Assembly (NCBI RefSeq): GCF_023023025.1
Contig: NZ_CP095481.1
Coordinates: 9,003,001-9,067,000 of the forward strand
Reading direction: 5' to 3'
Source of the DNA: Amycolatopsis sp. WQ 127309
GTDB taxonomy: Bacteria > Actinomycetota > Actinomycetes > Mycobacteriales > Pseudonocardiaceae
DNA length: 64,000 bases
In this document: positions 8,464-18,234 of the stretch, piece by piece
How the letters are laid out: the number at the start of each line of letters is the position of its first letter
How positions within the stretch are numbered: the stretch's first letter is position 1
Notes under the pieces: model-generated
The model's input: the letters and a program-made list of their open reading frames with translations, nothing else
What the model was told of the DNA's origin: nothing
Databases searched by the model: none
Made by a program: the position numbers and the translations under genes

Positions 8464-9960
8464 ATGCGAGGACAGGCGGCCTTGTGGCTGTTCGCCGATC
8501 AGCTCGGGCCCCACTTCCACAGCACACCGGCCCACCGGGACCGGGAGGTGCTGCTGATCCGGTCGGCCGCCGCGTTCGCCGCGAAACCGTTCCACCGGCA
8601 GAAGCTGCACCTGGTCCAGGCCGCCCTGTACCGGCTGGCCGAGGACCTCGGCGACCGCGTCACCCTGCTCGACGCCGCGGACTACCGGACCGGGCTGCGC
8701 CGCTTCGGGCGGCCGGTGGTGGTGCACGAGCCGAACTCCCACGCCGCGGACGCCCTCGTCCGCCGATTGCGCGACGAAGGCGTCGTCGAAGAGATCCTGC
8801 CCACACCGGGGTTCGTCCGGTCCAAAGAGGACTTCGCGGAGTGGGCGTCCGGGCGGAAGCGGTTCGTCATGGAGGACTTCTACCGCGACCAGCGCAGCCG
8901 GTTCGAGGTACTCCTGGAACCGGACGGCTCGCCCGCGGGCGGCCACTGGAACTACGACCGCGACAACCGCGAGCCGCCGCCGAAGACCACCCGCCTCGAC
9001 GTCCCCGCGCCGTGGCAGCCCCGGGAGAACCCGATCGACGAGCGGGTCCGCGCCGAACTCGACCAGGCCGAGCGCGCCGGGACGATCCACCCCGTCGGCG
9101 TCGACGGCCCGCGCCGGTTCGCCGTCGGGCACGACGAGGCGCAGCGCGCGCTCCGCCGTTTCCTCGACCACCGCCTGGCCGCGTTCGGCCCGCACCAGGA
9201 CGCGATGCTGACCCACGACTGGGCGATGGCGCACGCCCTGTTGTCGGTCCCGCTCAACCTCGGGCTGCTGGACCCGCTGGACGTCGTGCGCCAGGCCGAG
9301 CAGCGGTGGCGCGACGGGGCCGCGTCCCTGGAAAGCGTCGAGGGCTTCGTCCGCCAGGTGCTCGGCTGGCGCGAGTGGGTGTGGCACCTGTACTGGCACC
9401 TGGGCCCGGATTACTTGCGCCGCAACGCGTTGCAGGCCCGCCGCGAACTGCCGGACTGGTGGTGGCAGCTGGACGCGGACGCCGTCGAAGCGGCCTGTCT
9501 GCGGACCGCGCTGGCCGGTGTCCGCGACCGGGGCTACGCCCACCACATCGAACGGCTGATGGTGCTCGGGAACCACGCGCTGCAGCGCGGCTACGACCCG
9601 GCCGAGCTGAACGCCTGGTTCGCCACGGCGTTCGTCGACGGCTTCCCGTGGGTGATGCCCGCCAACGTGATCGGCATGAGCCAGTACGCCGACGGCGGCA
9701 TCGTCGGGACCAAGCCGTACGCCGCCGGCGGCGCGTACATCCACCGGATGAGCGACCACTGCGGCGGCTGCGTCTACGACCCCAAGCAGCGGACGGGGCC
9801 GCGCGCGTGCCCGTTCACCGCGGGCTACTGGGCGTTCCTCGACCGCAACGCCGAGCGGCTGCGCGGGAACCACCGGATGCGGCAGCCGTTGAACGGCCTG
9901 CGCCGGCTGGCCGACCTCGACGAGGTCGTCGCCCGGGAAGCCGAGCGCGACCACTTCTGA
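8464..9960 (+). CDS. FeS bacterial cryptochrome/(6-4) photolyase
   Basis: 498 residues; expected to repair (6-4) UV photoproducts in DNA using light, FAD and an iron-sulfur cluster. The whole protein follows the deoxyribodipyrimidine photolyase-related (FeS-BCP) group: N-terminal LWLFADQLGPHF, the EGFVRQVLGWREWVWHLYW helix and the FAD region HHIERLMVLGNHALQ. Cys345, Cys433, Cys436 and Cys449 keep exactly the spacing of the four 4Fe-4S ligands of Agrobacterium PhrB (350, 438, 441, 454 from memory). The ATG at 8464 is preferred over an upstream GTG (8443). It stands alone among signalling genes; light protection fits the carotenoid operon further right. Confidence 0.92.
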   Translation: MRGQAALWLFADQLGPHFHSTPAHRDREVLLIRSAAAFAAKPFHRQKLHLVQAALYRLAEDLGDRVTLLDAADYRTGLRRFGRPVVVHEPNSHAADALVRRLRDEGVVEEILPTPGFVRSKEDFAEWASGRKRFVMEDFYRDQRSRFEVLLEPDGSPAGGHWNYDRDNREPPPKTTRLDVPAPWQPRENPIDERVRAELDQAERAGTIHPVGVDGPRRFAVGHDEAQRALRRFLDHRLAAFGPHQDAMLTHDWAMAHALLSVPLNLGLLDPLDVVRQAEQRWRDGAASLESVEGFVRQVLGWREWVWHLYWHLGPDYLRRNALQARRELPDWWWQLDADAVEAACLRTALAGVRDRGYAHHIERLMVLGNHALQRGYDPAELNAWFATAFVDGFPWVMPANVIGMSQYADGGIVGTKPYAAGGAYIHRMSDHCGGCVYDPKQRTGPRACPFTAGYWAFLDRNAERLRGNHRMRQPLNGLRRLADLDEVVAREAERDHF

Positions 9961-10298
9961 GCGAACCGCCGGCAACCGCCGCTGCTCAGCTGAAGCTCCG
10001 CCGGATGCGGGCGATCAAGCCCGACCGGCCCGCCGGGACACGCGTCCGATCAGGTCAAGCGCTGAACAGCCCAGCCGGGAAGGTGGCTGCACGGGAGCTG
10101 GTCACCACCGTCAACCCCGTGACCCGGGTTCGGACCAGGCGAACAGCAATACGCCCCCCCGGCCGCCAAGGCCGTTCCGGTGTCAGCTGTGCTCCGGAAA
10201 CCGCAGGCCTGAGAACGCACCATGCCGTGCGAAGGCGCCGAGCCCCGCGCCCAGTCGGCGCCTGGGCGTCCCGTTGACCGGTCCTCTACCCTGCGGGG
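9961..10298. other. 338-base gap
   Basis: No gene on either strand that I can support and no clear terminator. The right end has a -10-like TACCCT just before the phosphatase start. Confidence 0.4.
10287..10292 (+). promoter_or_regulatory. -10 element candidate for SpoIIE-type phosphatase
   Basis: TACCCT (TANNNT type) ends 6 nt before the GTG at 10299, consistent with a leaderless transcript. TTGACC at 10274-10279 is too close to act as its -35. Confidence 0.3.
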
Positions 10299-11522
10299 GT
10301 GGTAGCTGAGGATCGTTCATGGCACACGGTCTTCGCGGAGATCGTCAACCGGTCGCACCTGGCGACCGCCGGTGACCTGCCCGCCATCCTCGACGACGTG
10401 ACCGCCCTGGTCGGGCTGTCGGCGCGGTTGTACCTGGTCGACCTCGGGCAGCGGGAGCTGCACCCGGTCCGGCCGGCGGACGGCCCGGCGTTGTCGGTCG
10501 ACGCCACCCTGGCGGGGCGGGCGTTCGGCCGGCTCGAGATCGTCATCGCGGCCGCCGCCGGGGAGCCGTCGCACCTGTGGCTGCCGGTGCTCGACGGCAC
10601 CGAACGCCTCGGCGCGCTGCGGCTCACCCTCCCCTACGGGACCGACCCGCGGGACAAGGTCCTGCGCGGCAACTGCTGGACGCTGGCCGGGCAGATCGCG
10701 CACCTGGTGCTGAGCAAGCAGCTCTACAGCGACCTGTTCCACCGGGTGCGTCGCGGCAAGCCGCTGTCGGTGGCCGCGGAGCTGCTCTGGCAGCTGCTGC
10801 CGCCGAAGGTGTTCGCCACCGACCGGGTGGTGATCGCCGCCGCGATGGAGCCCTACGACGAGGTCGGGGGCGACGGTTTCGACTACGCCGTGGACGGCGA
10901 CCGCGCCTCGGTGGCGATCTTCGACTCGGTGGGCCACGACCTGCACGCCGGGCTGATCACCTCGATGGCGCTGGCGGCCACGCGCAACGCCCGCCGCGGC
11001 GGCGCCGGCCTGATCGAGGCGGCCGAGCTGGCGGACCACACCATCGCCGGCCACCGCCCGGCCGACTCGATGTCGTACGCGACGGCGTTCCTCGCCCACC
11101 TGGACCTGGGCACCGGCGAACTGCACTACCTCAACGCCGGGCACCCGCCGCCGGCCGTGCTGCGCGACGGACGGGTGGTGCGGCTGCTGGACACCGTGAG
11201 CCGCACCCCGCTGGGCCTCGGGGACTTCCAGCGCCGCGAGCCCGTCGTCGAGCGCGAACAGCTCCAGCCCGGCGACCGGGTGCTGTTCTACACCGACGGC
11301 GTCACGGAGGCTCGCAGCCCGGAGGGTGAGCAGTTCGGCTTGGGACGGCTGGCCGACCTCACCGAACGCCACGAAGCGGCGGGCCTGCCCGCCCCGGAGA
11401 CCCTGCGCCGGGTGGTCCGAGCGGTGCTGGACCACCAGGACGGCCGGCTCCAGGACGACGCCACCCTGCTGATGCTGGAGTGGACGACCACCGACCAGGA
11501 CACCCTGCTCCCCACCCTCTGA
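10299..11522 (+). CDS. SpoIIE-type PP2C serine phosphatase
   Basis: 407 residues. An N-terminal GAF-like region (about 1-150; LVGLSARLYLVDL) precedes a PPM/PP2C phosphatase domain (about 170-400). Metal-site motifs are present: EVGGDGFDY, DSVGHDLHAGLITS, FYTDGVTEA and the final DDATLLML. Such enzymes dephosphorylate STAS anti-anti-sigma factors and so switch on an alternative sigma factor. The GTG at 10299 has no Shine-Dalgarno but a TACCCT 6 nt upstream. It is convergent with the LtrA-like gene, about 40 nt away. The STAS genes at 7948 and 18231 are obvious candidate substrates (inference). Confidence 0.9.
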   Translation: MVAEDRSWHTVFAEIVNRSHLATAGDLPAILDDVTALVGLSARLYLVDLGQRELHPVRPADGPALSVDATLAGRAFGRLEIVIAAAAGEPSHLWLPVLDGTERLGALRLTLPYGTDPRDKVLRGNCWTLAGQIAHLVLSKQLYSDLFHRVRRGKPLSVAAELLWQLLPPKVFATDRVVIAAAMEPYDEVGGDGFDYAVDGDRASVAIFDSVGHDLHAGLITSMALAATRNARRGGAGLIEAAELADHTIAGHRPADSMSYATAFLAHLDLGTGELHYLNAGHPPPAVLRDGRVVRLLDTVSRTPLGLGDFQRREPVVEREQLQPGDRVLFYTDGVTEARSPEGEQFGLGRLADLTERHEAAGLPAPETLRRVVRAVLDHQDGRLQDDATLLMLEWTTTDQDTLLPTL

Positions 11523-11560
11523 CCTCCGCTCGGCCGTCGGCAAAGCAGCCGAGCGTGCGG

Positions 11561-12790
11561 TCACTCCGTCGTCCGAGGTGTCTTCCGCACCGCCGACGGC
11601 GTCGGACCGGGCCCGCCGTGGCGGCGGCCCACCGTTCCCCGCACGGCCAAGACCAGGCACAGCAGCGCCAGTCCCGCCACGAGCAGCAGTGCGTAGTGGT
11701 GCCCGAACGCGGCCGCGACCAACACGATCGGGACGGCGGCGACGGGCCACGGCCAGATCGCCCGCCAGGAATGACTGCTGCCGCCGAGAACGAGAGCCGA
11801 TCCGACCAGGAACAGGGCGACCCCGGTGGCCAGGATCCAGCCGGCGCCCGACGGGAGCGCCGCCTCCGGGTGCAGCACGAGTTCTTCGACACCGACGCCG
11901 GTCAGCACGACGCCCAGGGCGAGCGGCAGGTGGCCGTAGACGAACAGGTCGTGCCGTTCGTCGGCGGGCGCGCCGTCCCGGGTTTCGTCGTCGCGCCGGC
12001 GCAGCGCGGCCGCCCCGACGGCGGCGGCGGTGTCGAAGTAGATCCACCACATCGCGGCGGCGATGACGAACCCGGCGACACCGACGGCGACCGCGGCCGG
12101 AGTCCATTCGGCGTCGTGCACGCCGATGGCCGCACCGCCCACGGCCTCCCCCAGGACGAGGATCACGAAGAGCCCGAACCGCTCCGGCAGGTGCTCCAGG
12201 TGCAGCGGGAGGTGGTTGTCGCGCCAGGTCGCGACGACCGGGCCGACGGCGTCGACGGCGACCGCCACGCCCCACAGCCAGTACCGGACCGGTCCCTCGA
12301 CGGCCAGCGACACGGCCCACAACAGGGAACTCACGGCGAGGGTGGCGAGGTAGACGCCGATGGTGCTCCGGGCGTCGGGGACGTGCCGCCACGCCCGGAC
12401 GTGGAGCACCAGCAGGATCACCCGGCCGGCGAGGAAGCACGCCGCGAACGGCGTGGAGAACGACGACGTCGCGGACGCGGCGCTCGCGGCGCACCCGGCG
12501 ATGGACAGCGTCGCGGCGAGCTTGCCGATCCGGAACAGGACGTCGTCGGTGTCGAACCGGTTGGCGTAGAGCGTGTACCCGACCCAGGACATCCAGATCG
12601 CGACGAACAGCGCGACGAACGTACCGAGTCCGGACCACGTCAGGTGCTTGAGGAACGCGACCGCGAGTTCGTTCACGACCAGCACGTAGGCGAGGTCGAA
12701 GAACAGCTCGAGGTTGCTCGTCGACGCCTCCTGGCCGGTGCGCAGGGCCGGCGGCCGGACCATCGGCTCGCGGTCGATCTCCGTGCTCAC
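11561..12790 (-). CDS. Low temperature requirement A (LtrA)-like membrane protein
   Basis: 409-residue polytopic membrane protein. The family hallmark NLELFFDLAYVLVVNELA appears near residue 25, then about ten hydrophobic segments to the C-terminus; HLEHLPERFGLFVILVLGEA is also typical of LtrA. The family is widespread in actinobacteria, and its biochemical role is not established. The GTG at 12790 has GGAGG five bases upstream; an upstream in-frame extension lacks such a site. A SigB-like promoter lies at 12838-12861. Confidence 0.88.
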   Translation of the reverse strand: MSTEIDREPMVRPPALRTGQEASTSNLELFFDLAYVLVVNELAVAFLKHLTWSGLGTFVALFVAIWMSWVGYTLYANRFDTDDVLFRIGKLAATLSIAGCAASAASATSSFSTPFAACFLAGRVILLVLHVRAWRHVPDARSTIGVYLATLAVSSLLWAVSLAVEGPVRYWLWGVAVAVDAVGPVVATWRDNHLPLHLEHLPERFGLFVILVLGEAVGGAAIGVHDAEWTPAAVAVGVAGFVIAAAMWWIYFDTAAAVGAAALRRRDDETRDGAPADERHDLFVYGHLPLALGVVLTGVGVEELVLHPEAALPSGAGWILATGVALFLVGSALVLGGSSHSWRAIWPWPVAAVPIVLVAAAFGHHYALLLVAGLALLCLVLAVRGTVGRRHGGPGPTPSAVRKTPRTTE

Positions 12791-12837
12791 GAGCACCTCC
12801 CGTCGCCGGCCCCACGTCGGGTACCGGTCGTCCGGGA

Positions 12838-12861
12838 CTACCCATCCTCGCGGCGGCGAAC
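12838..12861 (-). promoter_or_regulatory. SigB-like promoter for LtrA-like gene
   Basis: Read on the minus strand: GTTC (12861-12858), 14-nt spacer, GGGTAG (12843-12838). This fits GNNT-N14-16-GGGTAN. It lies 48 nt before the chosen GTG start. Confidence 0.5.
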
Positions 12862-12878
12862 CGGACCGCCGCGCCCGG

Positions 12879-13364
12879 TCAGGATCCGGCGACCGCGTCT
12901 CGCTGAGCTCGCACCGTGCGGAACGACCTGGCGGACACCACCGCGGCACCGACCATCGTCACCAGGTGCAGGATCACGTCGGCCCAGTTGAGGTTGAACC
13001 GGTCGCCGGTGCCGACGGAGACCACGAGGACGCTGTAGGCGCTGAACCCCGCGAACCCGATCGCGACGGCGAGTGCGTAGATCGCGGTGCTGGAGACCTT
13101 GCGCGCGGCCACGACGCCCAGCACGCCGATGAGCGTGTGCAAGGCGTTCAGGAGCGGGCTGACGCTGAAGATCAGCACCGAGTACTGCGTCGCGTGCGTC
13201 CCGAACGGACCGGCGGACGTCGACCCGGCGTTGCCGGGGACGAAGAACCCGACCACCCCGAGCACGAGGTAGACCACGCCGACGACCAGCGCGGCGAGCC
13301 GCACCGGCGTGCCTTGACGTCGCCGTGCGGCGGAAGACCGATCGGTGTGGGTGGGGGTGGGCAT
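12879..13364 (-). CDS. DUF4383 membrane protein
   Basis: 161 residues with four hydrophobic segments: LAALVVGVVYLVLGVVGFFV, a second around ALHTLIGVLGVVAA, a third AIYALAVAIGFAGFSAYSVL and a last near ILHLVTMVGAAVV. The pattern and NALHTLIGVLG match DUF4383, small actinobacterial membrane proteins of unknown function. The ATG follows CGGAGGGCACC. A SigB-like promoter (13394-13418) precedes it, so it is likely a stress-induced membrane protein. It lies 88 nt upstream of the LtrA-like gene on the same strand, but each has its own promoter candidate. Confidence 0.82.
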   Translation of the reverse strand: MPTPTHTDRSSAARRRQGTPVRLAALVVGVVYLVLGVVGFFVPGNAGSTSAGPFGTHATQYSVLIFSVSPLLNALHTLIGVLGVVAARKVSSTAIYALAVAIGFAGFSAYSVLVVSVGTGDRFNLNWADVILHLVTMVGAAVVSARSFRTVRAQRDAVAGS

Positions 13365-13393
13365 GGTGCCCTCCGTTCTGCCGGGTTACGCGG

Positions 13394-13418
13394 TTACCCG
13401 GGGCCGGACCCCGGAAAC
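13394..13418 (-). promoter_or_regulatory. SigB-like promoter for DUF4383 gene
   Basis: Minus strand: GTTT (13418-13415), 15-nt spacer, GGGTAA (13399-13394), a near-perfect SigB/SigF-type match, 30 nt before the ATG at 13364. Confidence 0.6.
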
Positions 13419-13612
13419 GGCAACGAGTCCGGGCTCACGCCGCGGGTGCGCGGATGTTTGAGCCGGCACGTCGAGGGCACCCGCGACGAAGAGCCACAAC
13501 CGGCTCGGTACCCACACCCCAGACCCCGGTGTCCCGCGGCGCGGCGCGCATCCGGTGGTCAGGTGTCCCTTCGAGATCGCGTCCGGCCACCGGACCACCG
13601 AAGGAGACAGCC

Positions 13613-14380
13613 ATGACCACCGGACACGAGGGCGACGACCACCGCGGCAGCACCGCCGCCTCGTCGCCGCCCACCCAGGACCCCAGCCCCCAGGAGCCGG
13701 CCGCACGGCGGCAGGCGGCCTACCGGCCCGGTCCCGACCAGGACTCGGCAGACGACCTCCTCGAGCGCTATCACCACGGCCGGCCCGGCCAGGACGTCGA
13801 ACCTTCCCGCGGGGACGTCCTCCACCGGCAGAAAGAGCGCTTCGGCGGCATCAAGTGGGGCTCGGCCTTCTTCGGCTGGCTCACCGCGATCGGCACCGCC
13901 GTGCTGCTGTTCGCCCTGCTCACCGCCATCGGCGCCGTGATCGGCGTGTCCCTCACCGACGGCACCCGGCAAGCGGCAGGCCAAGCCGCGCAGAACACCG
14001 ACGTGACACGGACCGCGGGCATCGCCGGCGCCATCGTCGCCGCGGCGGTCCTGCTGATCGCCTACTACTGCGGCGGCTACGTCGCCGGCCGGATGGCCCG
14101 GTTCAACGGTGTCAAGCAAGGCCTCGCCGTCTGGGTCTGGACGATCGTCATCACCGTCGTCGTCGCGATCCTCGCGGCCGTCGCCGGCGACCGGTTCGAC
14201 GTCATCAGCGACGTCGGCGGGCTGCCGAAGCTGCCGGTCAGCGACGACGCCGCCACCATCACCGTGATCCTCGGCGCGGTCGTCGCGCTCGTCGTCGCCC
14301 TCGTCGGAGCGATCCTCGGCGGCCTGGCCGGGATGCGGTTCCACCGCAAGGTCGACCGCACCGACCTCGGCACGCGCTGA
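13613..14380 (+). CDS. Membrane protein of unknown function, four TM
   Basis: 255 residues. The first 80 are hydrophilic and Pro/Gln/Arg-rich. Four membrane helices follow (about 85-108, 128-153, 165-187, 205-230; for example [16 protein letters not shown] and [18 protein letters not shown]). The ATG at 13613 follows AAGGAGA at 13601-13607; longer in-frame extensions upstream have no ribosome site. It starts an apparent operon: two bases after its stop comes a glycosyltransferase, then the cytochrome b gene. Family not recognised; the helix pattern could suit a small scaffold or permease-like protein. Confidence 0.75.
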   Translation: MTTGHEGDDHRGSTAASSPPTQDPSPQEPAARRQAAYRPGPDQDSADDLLERYHHGRPGQDVEPSRGDVLHRQKERFGGIKWGSAFFGWLTAIGTAVLLFALLTAIGAVIGVSLTDGTRQAAGQAAQNTDVTRTAGIAGAIVAAAVLLIAYYCGGYVAGRMARFNGVKQGLAVWVWTIVITVVVAILAAVAGDRFDVISDVGGLPKLPVSDDAATITVILGAVVALVVALVGAILGGLAGMRFHRKVDRTDLGTR

Positions 14381-14382
14381 CC

Positions 14383-15588
14383 ATGAAGATCGCGATGGTG
14401 TCGGCGCACGCCAGTCCGCTGACCGCCGCCGACGGCCAAGGCGCCCACCTCGCCGAGCTGGCCTCGGCGATGGCCGGAGCCGGACACGAAGTCACCGTCC
14501 ACACCCGGCGCGCGTCCCGGAGCGTCCGGTCCAGAGTGGACACGCCGGCCGGGTACCGCGTGGTGCACGTGCCGGCCGGGCCGCCCAAGCGGGCCCCACA
14601 GGACGACCTGCTCCCGTTCACCGGCGAGTTCAGCGACTTCCTGCGGGACCACTGGGTGACGGAACCGCCCGATCTCGTCCACGCCCATTCCTGGGTCTCC
14701 GGGATCGCCACCGCTCTCGCGGCGGGCGAACTCGGAATCCCGTTCACGCAGAGCTTCCCCACGCTCGGGAGTGCGGAGCAACGACACGAGCACACCACCG
14801 GCTGCGCCGAGCGGATCCGGTTCGAGCGGATGCTCGGCCGGCGCGCCGGCCGGGTCATCGCCGGCTGCGCGGCCGACGTGCTCGAGTTGTGCCGCCTCGG
14901 CGTGCCCCGCGACCGGATCGCCGTGGTCCCCGCCGGGGTCGACCTCGACCGGTTCTCCGCCCGAGGCCCATGGGCGCCGCGGACGGCGAAACACCGGATC
15001 GTCAGCGTCGGGCCCCTCGTGCCGCGCACCGGCTTCGACGTCGCGATCGCCGCCCTCCCCCAGCTACCCGACGCCGAACTGGTCATCGCCGGCGGTCCGG
15101 AACACGGGCGGACAGCCCACGACACCGAAGCCCGCCGGTTGCGGCAGCTCGCGGCCCGGCTGGGGGTCGCCGAGCGCGTCCGCTGGCCGGGACGGATCCC
15201 CCGGGCCGGCTTACCCGCGCTGCTGCGCTCGGCGGACGTCGTGGTGTGCACGCCGCGGTACGAGCCGGACGGGGTCGTGGCCCTCCAGGCCATGGCCTGC
15301 GCGGTACCGGTGGTCGCGGCCGCGGTCGGCGGGCTGAGCGACGCCGTCGTCGACGGCTTCACCGGGCTGCTCGTCCGGCCCGGGCAGCCGGACGGCGTGG
15401 TGACCGCGATCCGCCGGCTGCTCGCCAACCCGGCCCTGCGGGACACCTACGGTGCCGCGGGCCAGGACCGGGCGACCGCGCGCTACTCGTGGGACCGGAT
15501 CGCCGCGGACATGATCCGGGCGTACCCCGTGACCGCTCCCGAAGACGTGCCGGACGCGAAGCCACGATCCCGCGCGGAGGCCCCGTGA
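14383..15588 (+). CDS. GT4-family glycosyltransferase
   Basis: 401 residues. N-terminal [13 protein letters not shown] with the Gly-rich [17 protein letters not shown] loop. [17 protein letters not shown] marks the domain boundary, and the C-terminal donor motif [20 protein letters not shown] keeps one acidic residue of the GT4 E-x7-E pair (E/D variants are common). Codon 277 is TTA (15211-15213), rare in this GC-rich DNA and a possible bldA-type control point. It overlaps the cytochrome b gene by 4 nt (GTGA). A sugar-transferase in an operon with a respiratory subunit is odd; acceptor unknown. Confidence 0.82.
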   Translation: MKIAMVSAHASPLTAADGQGAHLAELASAMAGAGHEVTVHTRRASRSVRSRVDTPAGYRVVHVPAGPPKRAPQDDLLPFTGEFSDFLRDHWVTEPPDLVHAHSWVSGIATALAAGELGIPFTQSFPTLGSAEQRHEHTTGCAERIRFERMLGRRAGRVIAGCAADVLELCRLGVPRDRIAVVPAGVDLDRFSARGPWAPRTAKHRIVSVGPLVPRTGFDVAIAALPQLPDAELVIAGGPEHGRTAHDTEARRLRQLAARLGVAERVRWPGRIPRAGLPALLRSADVVVCTPRYEPDGVVALQAMACAVPVVAAAVGGLSDAVVDGFTGLLVRPGQPDGVVTAIRRLLANPALRDTYGAAGQDRATARYSWDRIAADMIRAYPVTAPEDVPDAKPRSRAEAP

Positions 15589-17252
15589 GCCCCCGGTACT
15601 TCCCGGCCCCGACCCGGGGCACCGGACGCGCGGGACGCGCCGCCGCGGGAGCCGCGGACGGCGGTGACCGACGGCTGCACATGGCGGGCGGGCTTCGCCG
15701 CCAGTTCGACAAGGTCTTCCCGACGCACTGGTCGTTCCTCCTGGGCGAGGTCGCGCTCTACAGCTTCATCATCCTGCTCCTCACCGGGGTGTACCTGACG
15801 CTGTTCTTCGACCCGTCCATGCAGGAAACGACCTACCAGGGCGCCTACGCGGACCTTCGCGGCGTTCCGATGTCACGGGCCATGGCCACCACCCTGGACC
15901 TGTCGTTCGAGGTCCGCGGCGGCCTGTTCGTGCGGCAGCTGCACCACTGGGCCGCGCTCATCTTCGTCGGGGCGATGATGGTGCACATGTTCCGGATCTT
16001 CTTCACCGGAGCGTTCCGCCGTCCCCGCGAGGCGAACTGGGTGATCGGCGTCCTGCTGCTCGTCCTGGGCATGTTCGAGGGGTTCTTCGGTTACTCGCTG
16101 CCCGACGACCTGTTGTCCGGCACCGGAATCCGGGCGACGCTCTCCGGGATCGTGCTGTCGGTGCCCGTGATCGGCACCTGGATCCACTGGGCGCTCTTCG
16201 GCGGCGAGTTCCCCGGCGACGTGATCATCCCCCGGCTCTACACCATCCACATCCTGTTGCTGCCGGGGATCATGCTCGCGCTCGTCGGCGCCCACCTGGC
16301 CCTGGTGTGGTACCAGAAACACACCCAGTTCCCCGGGGTCGCCCGCACCGAGCGCAACGTCGTGGGCGTCCGGATCCTGCCGGTGTTCGCGCTCAAGGGC
16401 GGTGCGTTCTTCGCCGTCGTCACCGGCGTCCTGGCGCTGATGTCGGGCCTGTTCCAGATCAACCCCGTGTGGCTGTTCGGTCCTTACGACCCGTCGAAGG
16501 TGTCCGCCGGCTCCCAGCCGGACTGGTACATGGGCTGGGCCGACGGCCTGCTGCGCGTCTTCCCGCCGTGGGAGCTCTACCTCGGGAACCACACGGTCCC
16601 GCCGGTGTTCTTCGCCGGCGCCATCGGCATCGCCGTGCTCATCGGCGCGCTGATCACCTACCCGTGGCTGGAACGCCGCCTCTCTCGCGACGCCGCCCAC
16701 CACAACCTCCTGCAGCGACCCCGCGACGTCCCCGTCCGCACGAGCATCGGGATGATGGCCCTGGCCTTCTACGGCGTGCTGACGCTCTCGTCGTTCAACG
16801 ACATCATCGCGCTGCAGTTCGCCCTCTCGCTCAACGCCACGACCTGGGCGGGGCGCATCGGCCTGCTGGTGGGGCCGCCCCTGGCCTACTCGATCACCTA
16901 CCGCGTCTGCCTGGCATTGCAGCGATCCGACCGCGAAGTCCTCGAGCACGGCGTCGAGACCGGCATCATCACCCGGTCCCCGGGTGGCACCTACCTCGAG
17001 ATCCACCAGCCGCTCGCACCCGCCCGCGGCAACGGCCACCCGGCGGCGCTGACCTACCAGGGCGCGCCGGTGCCGAAGAAACCGAACAAGCTCGGGGCCG
17101 CCGGCCACGCGCTGCCCGGCAGCCTGCTGCGCCCCGACCCGCCGGAGGAGACCGCCGCACTGGCGGCGGCCGTCCGCCGCGGGACGATGCGGCAAGGCCT
17201 CGGCGGCGAACCCGGCCAGGCGGCCGGCGGCACCGGGCGGGCCGACGGGTGA
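15585..17252 (+). CDS. Cytochrome bc1 complex cytochrome b subunit (QcrB-like), orphan
   Basis: 555 residues. An N-terminal cytochrome b core (about 30-260) has paired haem histidines on two helices ([18 protein letters not shown]; later [21 protein letters not shown]). A C-terminal subunit-IV-like part holds the quinol-site region [23 protein letters not shown], in the PEWY position. It follows the actinobacterial QcrB layout with a long hydrophilic tail. Genuine qcrB is normally in a qcrCAB operon with a Rieske protein and cytochrome cc; none is adjacent here. So this is either a second, stand-alone cytochrome b or one that pairs with distant partners. GTG 15585 overlaps the upstream stop, with GGAGG nearby. 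Confidence 0.88.
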   Translation: MSPRYFPAPTRGTGRAGRAAAGAADGGDRRLHMAGGLRRQFDKVFPTHWSFLLGEVALYSFIILLLTGVYLTLFFDPSMQETTYQGAYADLRGVPMSRAMATTLDLSFEVRGGLFVRQLHHWAALIFVGAMMVHMFRIFFTGAFRRPREANWVIGVLLLVLGMFEGFFGYSLPDDLLSGTGIRATLSGIVLSVPVIGTWIHWALFGGEFPGDVIIPRLYTIHILLLPGIMLALVGAHLALVWYQKHTQFPGVARTERNVVGVRILPVFALKGGAFFAVVTGVLALMSGLFQINPVWLFGPYDPSKVSAGSQPDWYMGWADGLLRVFPPWELYLGNHTVPPVFFAGAIGIAVLIGALITYPWLERRLSRDAAHHNLLQRPRDVPVRTSIGMMALAFYGVLTLSSFNDIIALQFALSLNATTWAGRIGLLVGPPLAYSITYRVCLALQRSDREVLEHGVETGIITRSPGGTYLEIHQPLAPARGNGHPAALTYQGAPVPKKPNKLGAAGHALPGSLLRPDPPEETAALAAAVRRGTMRQGLGGEPGQAAGGTGRADG

Positions 17253-17707
17253 ACCCGGGCCCGATGCCGTCCCGCTGGCAGATCGACGTCGTGGTCTACG
17301 AGGATGTGAACCCCTATCCCGTGCTGCTCCTGCAGCCGACCCGGTCCGGCGACCACCGGCTGCTGCGCGAACTGCTCGCCGGAGCCGGCTTGGCCGCCCT
17401 GACCGAGTGGGAATGGGCACGCGGGCTGTGGCCCCTGACCGCCGGCTGCAGCGTCGACGTGTCCGGTGACCGGACGGTCGCCTTGCACGCGCGGGGATAC
17501 GTCCTCACCGTGAGGCTCCGCTCCGTCCGGCCGCCGGCGGACTGGCTGCGGGCCGCCCGGCGGCAGCGTCAGGTGCTGTTCCTGCTCCTCCCGCCGCGGC
17601 CGCACGCGCAAGAGGACGAGCTGATCGTCGACGACGTCAGCAGGCTGAACCTGGCGTCCGAGCGGATCGGCTGCCTCGCCGGCAGTATCCCGCTGGCCTC
17701 TCGGTGA
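17249..17707 (+). CDS. Hypothetical small cytosolic protein
   Basis: 152 residues if it starts at GTG 17249 (overlapping the qcrB-like stop as GTGA); ATG 17264 would give 147. Central segments are [24 protein letters not shown] and [20 protein letters not shown]. There is no membrane helix or signal peptide and no family I recognise. The coupled start and high third-position GC support a real gene. As part of the cytochrome b operon it may be an assembly or regulatory partner, but that is inference. Confidence 0.6.
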   Translation: MNPGPMPSRWQIDVVVYEDVNPYPVLLLQPTRSGDHRLLRELLAGAGLAALTEWEWARGLWPLTAGCSVDVSGDRTVALHARGYVLTVRLRSVRPPADWLRAARRQRQVLFLLLPPRPHAQEDELIVDDVSRLNLASERIGCLAGSIPLASR

Positions 17708-17778
17708 GAACCGGCGTCAGGAGTGAACGAACGCGCGCGGGGTACCCGACGCGTTCCAGCGAACGAGCGGAGAACGCC

Positions 17779-18234
17779 GTGACCGAAGTCAGCCGGATGG
17801 TCGACGCACCACCGGAATCCGTTTTCGCCGTGCTCGCCGACGGGTGGTCCTACGGCGGGTGGGTCGTCGGCAGCTCGCACATCCGGGTCGTCGACGAGGA
17901 CTGGCCCGCCGTCGGCGCCCGGATCCACCACAGTGTCGGGCTGTGGCCGCTCCAGATCGAGGACGAATCGACGGTGGTCGTGATGGAGCCGGACCAGCTG
18001 CTTTTGTTGCACGCCAAGGCGTGGCTGTTCGGCACCGCGGCGGTCGAGATCGCGCTCCTCCCGCGAGACGGCGGGACGCGGACCCTGGTCAGGATGCGTG
18101 AGCACGCCGTCCGCGGGCCGGGTAAGCTGCTGCCGGAGAGAGTGCAAGGATGGCTGCTTCGCCCGCGCAACAAGGAATCGCTGGCCCGGCTGGCCGACAT
18201 CGCGGTCGGCCGGCGCGCCACTTCCCGGTCCTAG
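17779..18234 (+). CDS. SRPBCC (polyketide cyclase/dehydrase-like) protein
   Basis: 151 residues. The start VTEVSRMVDAPPESVFAVLAD is the typical first strand and helix of the START/SRPBCC fold, followed by beta-strands (IRVVDEDWPAVGARIHHSVG, STVVVMEPDQLLLL) and a C-terminal helix, giving a hydrophobic ligand pocket. Ligand unknown. GTG 17779 is preferred, with GGAGA six bases upstream; an upstream GTG at 17704 overlaps the previous stop. It is convergent with, and overlaps by 4 nt, the STAS gene. Confidence 0.82.
   Translation: MTEVSRMVDAPPESVFAVLADGWSYGGWVVGSSHIRVVDEDWPAVGARIHHSVGLWPLQIEDESTVVVMEPDQLLLLHAKAWLFGTAAVEIALLPRDGGTRTLVRMREHAVRGPGKLLPERVQGWLLRPRNKESLARLADIAVGRRATSRS

Noticed and set aside
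7897..9975. 692-codon open frame antisense to the photolyase
   Set aside because: A shadow of the photolyase coding frame; the sense strand has the conserved FeS and FAD motifs.
10274..10292. TTGACC/TACCCT as a complete promoter
   Set aside because: Only 7 nt separate the boxes; kept only the -10 as a weak leaderless signal.
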